This document shows positions 7,894 through 16,112 of a stretch of DNA of 40,756 nt, one piece after another. Numbering within the stretch: position 1 is the stretch's first letter; each line of letters opens with the position of its first letter. Under the pieces are notes generated by a model that worked only from the letters and a program-made list of their open reading frames with translations, did not search any database and was not told the origin of the DNA. Source of the DNA: an uncultured Rhodospirillales bacterium (lineage in GTDB: Bacteria > Pseudomonadota > Alphaproteobacteria > RF32 > CAG-239); contig CACWQT010000013.1 in NCBI GenBank assembly GCA_902763185.1, positions 1-40,756 of the forward strand, given 5' to 3'. Position numbers and translations under genes: made by a program.

Positions 7894-9225
7894 ATGAAAA
7901 AACTGTTTTCGCTTATTATCGCCTTGTTTATAGCCATCACAACCCCTGCTCACGCGCAGTTAAACGTCAGCATTAACGGTGCCACCCAAGCCCCGATTCC
8001 GGTTGCTTTTCCTAATATAATTTCGGACAATCACGGCATCGGTGCATTTTTAGGTTTTTCGTATGCCAACAAAGTGCGTGATGTGGTATTAGCTGATTTG
8101 GAGCGGAGCGGTCTGTTTCGCATTATCAACGAGCGGAGCTATATCCAAAAATTTAACGGGATTGACGACCAACCGATATTCGGTGATTGGAAAGTGTTAA
8201 ATGCCGAAGCGTTAGTGCAATCCGCGATTTTGGAAGAAGACGGAAACGAATTAAAATTACGTTTCAAATTATGGGATGTTGTAAGCCAAAAAGAATTGAT
8301 GTATGAGGTATATACCGCCGATAAAGAAAACTGGAGAAGAATGGCGCACTCCATGGCTGATGCTATTTACGAACGCTTGACCGGAGACAAGGGGTATTTC
8401 AACACGGTTATTGCATATATATCCGAGTCAGGTCCGGCCAGTCGTCGCACCAAACGTTTAGCGATGATGGATCAAGACGGAGACGGTCATCACTTTTTGA
8501 CCTCAGGCGCCAATTTGGTATTAACCCCGCGTTTTTCACCGGATATGCAATACATTGCTTATTTGGAGTTTGTCAACAACAAGCCGCACGTATATATGTA
8601 TAATCTCCGCACACAAAAGACCGAAATTTTGGGCAACTTCCCCGGTATGACATTTGCACCGGCATTTTCACCGGACGGCAAATATGTTTTGATGAGCTAT
8701 GCCAAGAATGGCGTGACCGATATTTACGAGATGAATTTAGCCACCAAAGAGAGTAAGAAATTAACTTCAGGACCGAGCATTGACACATCACCGAGTTATT
8801 CACCTGACGGCGAAAAGATTGTCTTTAACTCTGACCGTGGCGGCAATCAGCAAATTTATGTCATGGACAGAGACGGTAGCAATATAGAGCGTATCAGCTT
8901 CAGACAAGGAAGCAGATATGCCACGCCGGTTTGGTCTCCGAGAGGCGATTACATTGCATTTACCAGAATGGAGGGCAAGCAATTTTACATCGGCGTAATG
9001 TATCCGGACGGTTCCGGCGAGAGAACACTGGCAACCGGATGGTTAGTTGAAGGACCGACATGGTCACCGAACGGCAGAGTGATTATGTTCCACAGACAGA
9101 ATAAGGGAAGTGCGACCAGCAATGCGCCGATACAGTTGTATTCGGTAGATATCACCGGACAAAATGAGCGATTGGTAATAACCCCCGGAGATGCATCTGA
9201 TCCGGCATGGTCTCCGTTGTTATAA
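7894..9225 (+). CDS. tolB: Tol-Pal system periplasmic protein TolB
   Basis: Periplasmic beta-propeller of the Tol-Pal system, which links the inner membrane, peptidoglycan and outer membrane and supports constriction during division. The N-terminal signal peptide is clear (MKKLFSLIIALFIAITTPAHA, cleavage after AHA). The N-terminal domain (VDIxG-like start, SGLFRIINERSYIQ, ALVQSAILEED) is followed by at least five TolB/WD40-like repeats with the SPDGK and DRGGNQQIYVMDRDGSN motifs. At 443 aa the length is normal. tolQRA and pal are not in the window, so tolB here has its own promoter and stands apart from the usual cluster. A family IV composite repeat begins right after the stop codon. Confidence 0.96.
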   Translation: MKKLFSLIIALFIAITTPAHAQLNVSINGATQAPIPVAFPNIISDNHGIGAFLGFSYANKVRDVVLADLERSGLFRIINERSYIQKFNGIDDQPIFGDWKVLNAEALVQSAILEEDGNELKLRFKLWDVVSQKELMYEVYTADKENWRRMAHSMADAIYERLTGDKGYFNTVIAYISESGPASRRTKRLAMMDQDGDGHHFLTSGANLVLTPRFSPDMQYIAYLEFVNNKPHVYMYNLRTQKTEILGNFPGMTFAPAFSPDGKYVLMSYAKNGVTDIYEMNLATKESKKLTSGPSIDTSPSYSPDGEKIVFNSDRGGNQQIYVMDRDGSNIERISFRQGSRYATPVWSPRGDYIAFTRMEGKQFYIGVMYPDGSGERTLATGWLVEGPTWSPNGRVIMFHRQNKGSATSNAPIQLYSVDITGQNERLVITPGDASDPAWSPLL

Positions 9226-9446
9226 TGCAGGTGGCGCTGCCACCCCCGCACGGGCAGTGCCGCCGTGCGCGTAGCACGCGACAAAGTCGCTCGGCGCGAA
9301 CGCAAAAATAAAAATTTAAGGCGAGGTTTCAACTTCGCCTTAAATTTTTATCGCGCCGTTTTTTATCAACCAACACCATGTTATAAAAGTTACCCACACC
9401 ACGCGCCTGAACTTTTAATGGTTCGCGCGGGTGATGGATAACTTTT
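9226..9446. repeat. Composite palindromic element, family IV copy b
   Basis: Begins directly after the tolB stop. Small GC hairpins come first (GGTGGC-GCT-GCCACC; GCGTAGCACGC; GACAAAGTC). Then 9293-9358 is a long hairpin: CGGCGCGA, then TAAAAATTTAAGGCGA, mirrored exactly. The last hairpin (9385-9446) has outer arms AAAAGTTACCCA and TGGATAACTTTT and an ACGCGC/GCGCG inner helix. The order of parts equals that at 3371-3603 and 38271-38476. Confidence 0.82.
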
Positions 9447-9521
9447 CACCGCCACACATTTTTTCTGATATCACTAAGCGAGGTTAAAAACCGCGCAACA
9501 AACTTTTTTCTAAAAAACCTC

Positions 9522-9550
9522 TTGAAATTCACCTAAAAAAGGTATATGAT
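9522..9550 (+). promoter_or_regulatory. Promoter of orphan gene 9596
   Basis: TTGAAA (9522-9527), 17-nt spacer, TATGAT (9545-9550). The ATG is 45 nt after the -10 box, a distance shared with the genes at 21773 and 22559. No Shine-Dalgarno is visible in the leader. Confidence 0.75.
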
Positions 9551-9595
9551 ACCGCCTATAAAACGTATTATTATAAACCCCTAATTATTAAACAA

Positions 9596-10138
9596 ATGAC
9601 ACAACAGATTGAAAAATCATCCTTGGTGAGGCTCCACAAGCCTAGCCTTTGGAAGCAGTTAAAGAGCATTTTAGCCCAGAGCTTTCCTTATCCGATTGTG
9701 TATGAAGACGGATTAGTAAGCAAAAGGCAATGGTATGCAATTAAGCGAAGCGGCGAGTATTCCGAATACAAGCCATTCGGCATATTGTTTATGGGCTACA
9801 TCATCAAATTCAACACGGCTGAAGAGCCGATGACGTTTGATGAAGCTGAGGCATATTGCCAAGCCCAAGAGTTTGCCGGCAAAAAAGGTGAGTTGCCTTC
9901 TAGTGAGTTCATCTCACAAATCATCAAACATTATGGCAAGCTCCATTATGTTTTGGATGTTATGGGTGAAACGAGAATTAGCAACGGTTATTACCTGACC
10001 TCTACTCCTGCCGGTGTCACACCCTCCGGAGAGCCGATGCGGTATGCTTGGAACTTCACCTATGTGCTACCCTCAATGCCGATATCTCTCTTAAAAGAAG
10101 AAGAGGGCAAAGCTCTTGTGATTTTCAAAGTAAAGTAA
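9596..10138 (+). CDS. Uncharacterised 180-aa protein, possible DUF1566/Lcl-like domain
   Basis: Not recognised with certainty. No signal peptide or membrane helix. The middle (MTFDEAEAYCQAQEFAGKKG, then ELPSSEFISQI, about residues 82-112) followed by NGYYLTSTPAG and a YAWNF segment is laid out like DUF1566/Lcl C-terminal domains of the C-type lectin fold, where an aromatic-rich core follows a W/F..A..YC..L motif; this is a weak pattern match. The N-terminal 60 residues are basic. The gene stands alone with its own promoter and terminator, and no ribosome binding site precedes the ATG (leader ends ATTAAACAA). It uses codons such as AGG, CTC and CCT that are scarce in the neighbouring housekeeping genes, so recent acquisition is possible. 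Confidence 0.7.
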   Translation: MTQQIEKSSLVRLHKPSLWKQLKSILAQSFPYPIVYEDGLVSKRQWYAIKRSGEYSEYKPFGILFMGYIIKFNTAEEPMTFDEAEAYCQAQEFAGKKGELPSSEFISQIIKHYGKLHYVLDVMGETRISNGYYLTSTPAGVTPSGEPMRYAWNFTYVLPSMPISLLKEEEGKALVIFKVK

Positions 10139-10156
10139 AACAAAGTAAAGTTCCTT

Positions 10157-10187
10157 CCCCGCAAGCACAAGCTCGCGGGGATTTTTT
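10157..10187 (+). terminator. Intrinsic terminator after gene 9596
   Basis: CCCCGCAAGC / GCTCGCGGGG stem with ACAA loop, followed by ATTTTTT. Confidence 0.85.
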
Positions 10188-10202
10188 ATGAACAAAAAAC
10201 TC

Positions 10203-10231
10203 TTGTCAAACAAAGCAAAAATTGCTATACT
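10203..10231 (+). promoter_or_regulatory. Promoter of gene 10258
   Basis: TTGTCA (10203-10208), 17-nt spacer, TATACT (10226-10231). Unlike the preceding gene, AAGGGAG (10244-10250) gives a strong ribosome site. Confidence 0.75.
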
Positions 10232-10257
10232 AATTCTATACGTAAGGGAGAAACATG

Positions 10258-11064
10258 ATGCTAAAAGACGAAGAACCGATTAAAATCTATATTTTCCCGT
10301 TTGGCACAGAAGGTATGCGCGTGAGTCATGCCGCACTCAAATACGGCGATGATATCATAAATTACGGCGGAAAAGGATTTTTAAATCGCATCGAAGAACC
10401 GGAAAATTGCTACATCTATAATATCTACCCGAGTGAAGTCGGTATTAACCCCAAAAAATTAACCGCCGCCATCAAAAAACGCAAAGCTAAAATAAAAGGT
10501 AAAGATTATAATTACTTCACCCAAAATTGCGCCGACCAAGTCGTTGCCGTGTTAAAAGAAGCCGGTGCCAAAGATATTGACCAGTGTTTAGGTATTTCCA
10601 TCCCCAAATTAGACGGTGTTCCAAGCCTTGATGATTGGGCGGAAAAACATGGTAAACTGGAGCAAATTCCGCATGAGATGACGCTTCATAATTATTTGAG
10701 CGCCATGGCATCTAAAAACAAATTTCACACCGCCACTTATTTTAAACTTGAAGAAGACCGCGAATCAATCGCCAATTATATAAAAGGAATTTGCCATCCC
10801 AAAGAACATGCGGTATATGACATCCCCAAATTCCCTTTCCAAAGTTACCGCCAATTAACGCCGGAAGAATGTGCTGAGCGCGTCAAAGATATTTTGATGA
10901 GTTATCCGGAACGAAAACGTCAACTGCTGATAAAACCTTACTTAAAAAAATTAGCGGCAAACCGCAATAACATTTCTAAAAAAAGTATGACGATTTTAAC
11001 CAAAGCCGGTGTTCCTGAAACAACATTTACAAAATCAGATAAAATGCTCGCTCAAAATCGCTGA
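10258..11064 (+). CDS. Putative permuted papain-fold (NlpC/P60-, LRAT- or PPPDE-like) protein
   Basis: Uncharacterised, 268 aa. Two segments suggest a circularly permuted papain-like fold. First, VSHAALKYGDDIINYGG has a histidine (H24) on a strand followed by the small/aromatic pattern of these folds. Second, about 65 residues later, YNYFTQNCADQVVAVLKEAG has a cysteine (C91) at the start of a helix. In PPPDE, LRAT-like and YiiX-like proteins the catalytic His precedes the Cys in this way. The remaining residues (about 110-268) form a charged, largely helical tail with no known domain. There is no signal peptide, so the protein is cytoplasmic or exported by another route. Peptidase, amidase or acyltransferase activity are all possible. 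Start: the ATG at 10258 is 7 nt from AAGGGAG; the ATG at 10255 is only 4 nt away. Confidence 0.6.
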   Translation: MLKDEEPIKIYIFPFGTEGMRVSHAALKYGDDIINYGGKGFLNRIEEPENCYIYNIYPSEVGINPKKLTAAIKKRKAKIKGKDYNYFTQNCADQVVAVLKEAGAKDIDQCLGISIPKLDGVPSLDDWAEKHGKLEQIPHEMTLHNYLSAMASKNKFHTATYFKLEEDRESIANYIKGICHPKEHAVYDIPKFPFQSYRQLTPEECAERVKDILMSYPERKRQLLIKPYLKKLAANRNNISKKSMTILTKAGVPETTFTKSDKMLAQNR

Positions 11065-11089
11065 TTTCAAACTCAATCATTTAAACTGA

Positions 11090-11119
11090 AAAGAGCTCTC
11101 ATAAGAGAGCTCTTTTGCA
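11090..11119 (+). terminator. Intrinsic terminator after gene 10258
   Basis: AAAGAGCTCTC / GAGAGCTCTTT perfect stem with an ATAA loop, ending in TTTT. Because A and T runs flank both sides it could also act on minus-strand transcripts from the PFOR gene. Confidence 0.85.
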
Positions 11120-11150
11120 AAGGACTATACGGAACTTGCGCTCCAACACC

Positions 11151-11279
11151 TTTAAGGTGAAAATTTGAGATGAATGGAAGCAAATGTCCGGTGGCAAAAA
11201 TCCTAGTTTACAAAATGGTAAATGAATTTTTGCCAATCCGGCTTCCATTTGCAATCAGGCACTCAAATTTTCCCTTAAA
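11151..11279. repeat. Family I palindrome, copy b
   Basis: Outer arms TTTAAGGTGAAAATTTGAG and CTCAAATTTTCCCTTAAA pair almost perfectly. Inside are GCAAATG/CATTTGC, CCGG/CCGG, TGGCAAAAAT/ATTTTTGCCA and the apical TTTAC/GTAAA. Each helix differs from copies a and c by compensated changes. The right arm contains the PFOR stop codon (11275-11277). Confidence 0.85.
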
Positions 11280-14200
11280 GGACTTTATATTCGCTCATGT
11301 GCTCCAAGAGCGAACGCTTCTCCGTCACACCCTCTTGAGCTTTATTGAGTAACATATTGTAACGTTCCGGATTCATCTTATTGACAACTTGGAAACGTGT
11401 TTCTGATGACATATAATCAGAAAGCGGTTTAGAAGGTGCTTTAGAATCTAACATCAACGGAGCCTTGCCTTCTTTGATGTTTTCCGGATTGTAACGATAC
11501 AATGGCCATGAGCCGGTCTCAACCGCGTCTTTTTGGTGCATCAAACCGTCAGCCATGTTAAGACCTTGGTTAATGCAGTGTGAGTATGCGATAATCAGAG
11601 ACGGACCATTGTATGCTTCAGCTTCGTTCATCGCTTTAATAACTTGGCTGTCATTAGCGCCCATAGCAACTTGTGCCACATAAACGCTACCATAAGACAT
11701 CGCAATCATTGCCAAATCTTTCTTCGGCAACTCTTTACCGGCTGTTGCAAACTTCGCAGATGCACCCATCGGGGTTGCCTTAGATTGTTGACCACCGGTG
11801 TTGGAGTAAACGCCTGTATCAACGACTAAGATGTTCACATTACGCCCGGAGGCAATCGCGTGGTCAAGACCGCCGAAGCCGATGTCGTATGCCCAACCGT
11901 CACCACCGATAATCCATACGGACTTCTTGATGAGGTAATCAGCACATTCTAAGAGCAACTTAGCTTCTTCGCTATTCATCTTAGCCAGTTTAGCTTTGAG
12001 TTCGGCAACATTGTCGCGCTGAGCATCAATTTCAGCATCAGTTGATTGCGGGTTAGCCAAAATCTTATCAGCCAAATCGCCAAGTTCTGCCTTCAAACCT
12101 TCTAACAAGGTCTTAGCTTTAACTTCGCTTTGGTCAATAGAAACACGCATACCCAAACCAAACTCGGCGTTATCTTCAAACAAAGAGTTTGACCAAGCCG
12201 GACCATGTCCCTTTTCATCTTTGGCATAAGGTGTGGTCGGAAGATTGCCGGAGTAAATAGAAGAGCACCCCGTTGCATTGGCAACAACCATACGATCACC
12301 AAAGAGCTGTGTCAACAACTTGATATAAGGTGTTTCACCGCAACCGGCACAGGCACCGGAATATTCAAACAACGGCTGAATCATCTGGGTGGTCTTCGGC
12401 AAGTTCTTTTGAACTTCGGTACGTTTTACATAAGGAAGAGTTTCAAAGAACTTCCAGTTTGCTTTTTCAACATCCAAATGGTTTTCAATGTGATCCATAT
12501 TGATAGCATGAAGTTCCGGATTTGCCTTGTTTTTAGCCGGACAAGCAGAGGTGCAGATACCGCAACCTGTGCAGTCTTCAGCAGAGATTTGCAAAATAAA
12601 TTTCTTACCGGCAAATTCTTTACCTTTGTAATCAGCACGTTTTAATGTTGCCGGAGCACCTGCTAATTGAGCATCATCAGCAACCTTCATACGAATAACG
12701 CCGTGCGGACAAACAATCGAGCACTTACCGCATTGGATACAGGTTTCAGGATCCCAAACCGGAATTTCGGTTGCAATGCAACGCTTTTCATATTGGGTTG
12801 TTCCTGTCGGCCATGTGCCGTCAACAACTTCTTGAAGTTCAGAAGTGGTAATGCTGTCACCTTTATCGGCAATGAGTTTTGCCGTCAAGCCTTGAACAAA
12901 CTTCGGAGCTTCTGCCGGAACCGGAGCCAAACGATGATGCTTAGAGGTAACATGATCAGGATAATTTACCTCAAACATATGTGCAAGAGAGGCATCAACC
13001 GCAGCATAGTTCTTTTCAACCACGGCATCGCCCTTCTTAGAATAAGTCTTCTTAATCGCAGCCTTAATTTGGGCAATCGCTTCATCTTTCGGCAAAATGT
13101 TGGAAATTGCAAAGAAGCAGGCTTGCATAATGGTGTTAATGCGCGCACCCATACCGGTTGCACGAGCCACTTCCACCGCGTTAATGGTATAGAACTTCAA
13201 CTTCTTTTCAATGATTTGCTCTTGAACCTCAATCGGCAAATGATCCCAAACTTCTTCATGCTTATACGGTGCATTCAAGAGGAATGTGCCGCCCTTCTTT
13301 GCGATGTGCAAAATATCAACCTTGTTCATGAATTGGAATTGGTGACAGGCCACAAAATCTGCTTGGTTGATAAGATATGCCGAACGGATCGGATTATCCG
13401 AGAAACGCAAGTGAGAAGTGGTCATAGAACCGGATTTACGTGAGTCATATACGAAATAACCTTGACCGTATTTACCGGCATCTTCGGCAATAATCTTAAT
13501 CGAGTTCTTGTTAGCACCAACCGTTCCGTCAGCACCCAAACCAAAGAATACGGCGCGAACCACATCATCCGGCTCAACGTCAAACGACGGATCATAGCTC
13601 AAAGACTTGTGAGTTACATCATCGGTAATACCAACTGAGAAACCGTTAATCGGTTTTGAAGATGTTGCATTGTCAAACACAGCCTTAGCCATAGCCGGCG
13701 TAAATTCTTTAGAAGATAAACCGTAACGACCGCCATACATCTTCGGAAGAAAACTAATCTTGCCGTTAGAGAAAGCTTGAGAAATGGCTGTAACCACATC
13801 CAAGTATAACGGCTCACCGAGAGATCCGGATTCTTTTGTTCTATCCAAAACAGAAACGGTCTTGGCAGTTTTCGGAAGAGCATTGATAAATGCATCTGTC
13901 GGGAACGGACGATACAAATGAACTTTTAATACGCCCAATTTAGAACCATGTGCATTCAAGTATTCAATTGCTTCTTCAACTGTCTCGGCACCTGAACCCA
14001 TAACCACGATAACGTGTTCGGCATCTTTGGCACCGGTATAGTCAACAATGTGATATTGTCTTCCGGTAATTTTAGCAAACTTATCCATTTCTTCTTGAAC
14101 GATTGCCGGAACTGCATCATAGTATTTATTGGCAGCTTCACGACCTTGGAAGAAAACGTCAGGATTTTGCGCGGTTCCGCGAATAACCGGCGCTTCCGGT

Positions 14201-14829
14201 TTCAACGCATGTTTGGCGGCAAATTTATAATCAACGCCTTCTAACATCGCGCGCAAATCATCATCAGACAAAAGCTTAATTTTCTTAATTTCGTGCGAAG
14301 TGCGGAAACCGTCAAAGAAATGCATAAACGGAACGCGTGAACGAAGGGTAGAAGTTTGTGCAATCGCTGCCATATCCCCTGCCTCCTGCACGGAGTTAGA
14401 AGAAAGCATGGCAAAACCGGTTTGACGGCAGCTCATCACATCGGAGTGGTCGCCGTAAATAGAAAGCGCATGATACGCAAGAGAACGCGCGGCAACGTGC
14501 ATCACAAACGGAGAAAGCTCACCCGCAATCTTATACATATTCGGAATCATCAACAATAAACCTTGTGATGCCGTAAAGGTGGTGGTTAAAGCACCGGCCT
14601 GTAAAGAACCGTGACAAGCACCGGCAGCACCGGCCTCAGATTGCATTTCTTGCACAAACGGCACAACGCCCCACAAGTTTTTTTGTTTTGCGGATGACCA
14701 CGCATCAGCCCATTCACCCATCGGAGAAGACGGAGTAATCGGGTAGATAACGCAGACTTCGTTCATACGATGGGCAACAGAAGCGGCCGCTTCGTTAGCA
14801 TCCATCATTTTCATTTTAACATCTGACAT
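11275..14829 (-). CDS. nifJ: Pyruvate:ferredoxin (flavodoxin) oxidoreductase, homodimeric
   Basis: Oxidises pyruvate with CoA to acetyl-CoA and CO2, passing electrons to ferredoxin or flavodoxin; a TPP and three-[4Fe-4S] enzyme of anaerobic metabolism. At 1184 aa it is the full single-chain type. The N-terminal domain has YPITPSSPMGEWADAW. The ferredoxin-like domain carries two clusters, CIQCGKCSIVCP and CTGCGICTSACP (around residues 690-760). A third cluster is suggested by CAGCGETPY. The TPP domain has GDGWAYDIGFGGLDH and the metal-site motif DTGVYSNTGGQ. Ribosome site AAGGA lies 9 nt before the ATG. It is monocistronic, with its own promoter at 14943-14970. The stop codon lies inside a family I palindrome. 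The enzyme implies fermentative or anaerobic growth, uncommon in the better-known alphaproteobacteria. Confidence 0.97.
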   Translation of the reverse strand: MSDVKMKMMDANEAAASVAHRMNEVCVIYPITPSSPMGEWADAWSSAKQKNLWGVVPFVQEMQSEAGAAGACHGSLQAGALTTTFTASQGLLLMIPNMYKIAGELSPFVMHVAARSLAYHALSIYGDHSDVMSCRQTGFAMLSSNSVQEAGDMAAIAQTSTLRSRVPFMHFFDGFRTSHEIKKIKLLSDDDLRAMLEGVDYKFAAKHALKPEAPVIRGTAQNPDVFFQGREAANKYYDAVPAIVQEEMDKFAKITGRQYHIVDYTGAKDAEHVIVVMGSGAETVEEAIEYLNAHGSKLGVLKVHLYRPFPTDAFINALPKTAKTVSVLDRTKESGSLGEPLYLDVVTAISQAFSNGKISFLPKMYGGRYGLSSKEFTPAMAKAVFDNATSSKPINGFSVGITDDVTHKSLSYDPSFDVEPDDVVRAVFFGLGADGTVGANKNSIKIIAEDAGKYGQGYFVYDSRKSGSMTTSHLRFSDNPIRSAYLINQADFVACHQFQFMNKVDILHIAKKGGTFLLNAPYKHEEVWDHLPIEVQEQIIEKKLKFYTINAVEVARATGMGARINTIMQACFFAISNILPKDEAIAQIKAAIKKTYSKKGDAVVEKNYAAVDASLAHMFEVNYPDHVTSKHHRLAPVPAEAPKFVQGLTAKLIADKGDSITTSELQEVVDGTWPTGTTQYEKRCIATEIPVWDPETCIQCGKCSIVCPHGVIRMKVADDAQLAGAPATLKRADYKGKEFAGKKFILQISAEDCTGCGICTSACPAKNKANPELHAINMDHIENHLDVEKANWKFFETLPYVKRTEVQKNLPKTTQMIQPLFEYSGACAGCGETPYIKLLTQLFGDRMVVANATGCSSIYSGNLPTTPYAKDEKGHGPAWSNSLFEDNAEFGLGMRVSIDQSEVKAKTLLEGLKAELGDLADKILANPQSTDAEIDAQRDNVAELKAKLAKMNSEEAKLLLECADYLIKKSVWIIGGDGWAYDIGFGGLDHAIASGRNVNILVVDTGVYSNTGGQQSKATPMGASAKFATAGKELPKKDLAMIAMSYGSVYVAQVAMGANDSQVIKAMNEAEAYNGPSLIIAYSHCINQGLNMADGLMHQKDAVETGSWPLYRYNPENIKEGKAPLMLDSKAPSKPLSDYMSSETRFQVVNKMNPERYNMLLNKAQEGVTEKRSLLEHMSEYKVL

Positions 14830-14942
14830 TTATAAATATCCTTAAAAATTTTTGAGTTACAATCAGAAGAAAAGCCCCAAGGGCAAAGGTTTAAACACCC
14901 TCCCCGAAACTGTCTCCCGATTCCATTATTTTAGACGAGCGA

Positions 14943-14970
14943 AAAATAGCATAAACCTTAAAAAAATCAA
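14943..14970 (-). promoter_or_regulatory. Candidate PFOR promoter
   Basis: Minus strand TTGATT (14970-14965), 16-nt spacer, TATTTT (14948-14943). It gives a leader of roughly 105 nt containing a small GCCC/GGGC hairpin before the AAGGA ribosome site. Confidence 0.5.
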
Positions 14971-15014
14971 GTTTTTTTTAAGAGCTGACCACACTTTATA
15001 AAGCATATTTGATT

Positions 15015-15070
15015 ATATCTCCCCCTTGACGGGGGAGATGTCGCCAGCGGCGACAGAGAGGGTGAAATTT
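15015..15070. repeat. C/G-rich double hairpin repeat (family V)
   Basis: CTCCCCC-TTGA-CGGGGGAG followed by GTCGCC-AGC-GGCGAC and the tail AGAGAGGGTGAAATTT. The first hairpin shares its TTGA loop with 5925-5971. Confidence 0.6.
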
Positions 15071-15290
15071 AATATACCTCCCAACAGGACTTAAGGAGAA
15101 AATATAAGAACAAATGTTACTCGTCACCCAACGTAATTTAAGGCGGGAAATTTAAACAATCCGCAAACTTTCTGACTCGCGCTCCGGCACTTTTAAGGCG
15201 GTAAATATGAGAGCAAACGTTAATCCACTCCCAACGTATTAAAGCAACAAACGTTACTTGCCTCCCGACAGGAATTAAGGAGGAAAATTT
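15071..15290. repeat. Array of degenerate left-arm units
   Basis: This gene-free stretch holds about four degenerate copies of one unit, each built as CTCCC(A/G)AC, a short spacer, TTAAGGCGG(G/T)AAAT and then AAACGTTACT-like sequence. Cores lie near 15092, 15132, 15192 and 15275. The last one is the left arm of the intact family I palindrome. Only left arms are present in the upstream units. Confidence 0.6.
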
Positions 15291-15404
15291 TGAGTGGATA
15301 GAAGTAAATGTCCGGTGGCATAAATCCTAGCGTAGTTAGACCTACGTGGATTTATTGCCAATCCGGCTTCCATTTACGATTAGACACCAAAATTTACCCC
15401 TTAA
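15275..15404. repeat. Family I palindrome, copy c
   Basis: Outer arms TTAAGGAGGAAAATTTTG and CCAAAATTTACCCCTTAA. Inside are GTAAATG/CATTTAC, CCGG/CCGG, TGGCA/TGCCA, TAAATCC/GGATTTA and the apical CGTAG/CTACG with a TTAGA-type loop. The right end contains the stop codon of the 15401 gene. Confidence 0.85.
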
Positions 15405-16021
15405 TTTTTGAGAGAGAGGATGATACCGCCGTATTCCTTCACAAACTCATACTCTTCCTGAGTCATCTCTTCTTTGAAAACGCGATTCCGTTCGGCTTTC
15501 AACATTTCAACCTCTTCAAGAGCGCTATCGGGCAGATGCTTTTCGTTAATTTCGGCGGTTAAAAATTCGATTGTATCGTCAAGACGTTTCACATGGTCAT
15601 AAACCTCATACATATCAAACATCTTTTTAACCCGAATATGAAACGCGGTCGGCGCCCAATTCATCCGACGCAAATGATTTTCCAAAAACTTTGGACAAGG
15701 GCTGGGAAACGGTTTATTGACAAACTCAATCATCTCCGTTGAGGCTTTAGGAAGCATATTGATTTCCTGCACGGTAAGCAACAAATGCATAAATTCCGTC
15801 TCATCAAATGCTGAAGAAATACGCGTAATCACAAAGCGCGGCGCTTGGCGTTCAATATTTTTCTTTTGCCAAACGAGATTGCTGACGACCATATAGATAA
15901 TAAGGCTCATTGCAATCGTATAGAGTGCCGGTTTCTTCCATTTCCTTTTTAAGACACGAACCAGTTTGCGCCATCTGTTCATTTTACGTTTAGAAGATTT
16001 TTTAGCCGATTTAACCGCCAT
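15401..16021 (-). CDS. Uncharacterised single-pass membrane protein, 206 aa
   Basis: Not recognised. The first 30 residues are very basic (MAVKSAKKSSKRKMNRWRKL onward). One transmembrane helix follows (about 31-50, PALYTIAMSLIIYMVVSNLV), so by the positive-inside rule the bulk of the protein (about 155 residues) is outside the cytoplasm. The C-terminal part is charged, probably helical, with possible coiled coil around 140-190 (VKRLDDTIEFLTAEI, DSALEEVEMLKAERNRV). GGAGG four nt before the ATG supports the start. The gene follows the 545-aa unknown gene with a 91-nt gap, so they may share a transcript. The stop lies in the right arm of a family I palindrome. Confidence 0.75.
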   Translation of the reverse strand: MAVKSAKKSSKRKMNRWRKLVRVLKRKWKKPALYTIAMSLIIYMVVSNLVWQKKNIERQAPRFVITRISSAFDETEFMHLLLTVQEINMLPKASTEMIEFVNKPFPSPCPKFLENHLRRMNWAPTAFHIRVKKMFDMYEVYDHVKRLDDTIEFLTAEINEKHLPDSALEEVEMLKAERNRVFKEEMTQEEYEFVKEYGGIILSLKN

Positions 16022-16112
16022 AATGCCTCCGCATGCAATTATTTAACATACAAAGCATGATAAACAAAAGGAAATAAAATGCAAGCAATTTGATAAAAAA
16101 GCTTTTGCTAAA

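Noticed and set aside
12667..13443. 258-aa plus-strand open frame inside PFOR
   Set aside because: Antisense to a conserved enzyme; the translation is Asn/Arg/Leu-rich without domains, a mirror of the codon pattern on the other strand.
14830..14940. Riboswitch in the PFOR leader
   Set aside because: The leader is about 105 nt with only one small hairpin; no known aptamer pattern was recognised.
15071..15290. CRISPR array
   Set aside because: Units are degenerate, spacing is irregular, intervening sequence is itself repeated, and no cas genes are present.
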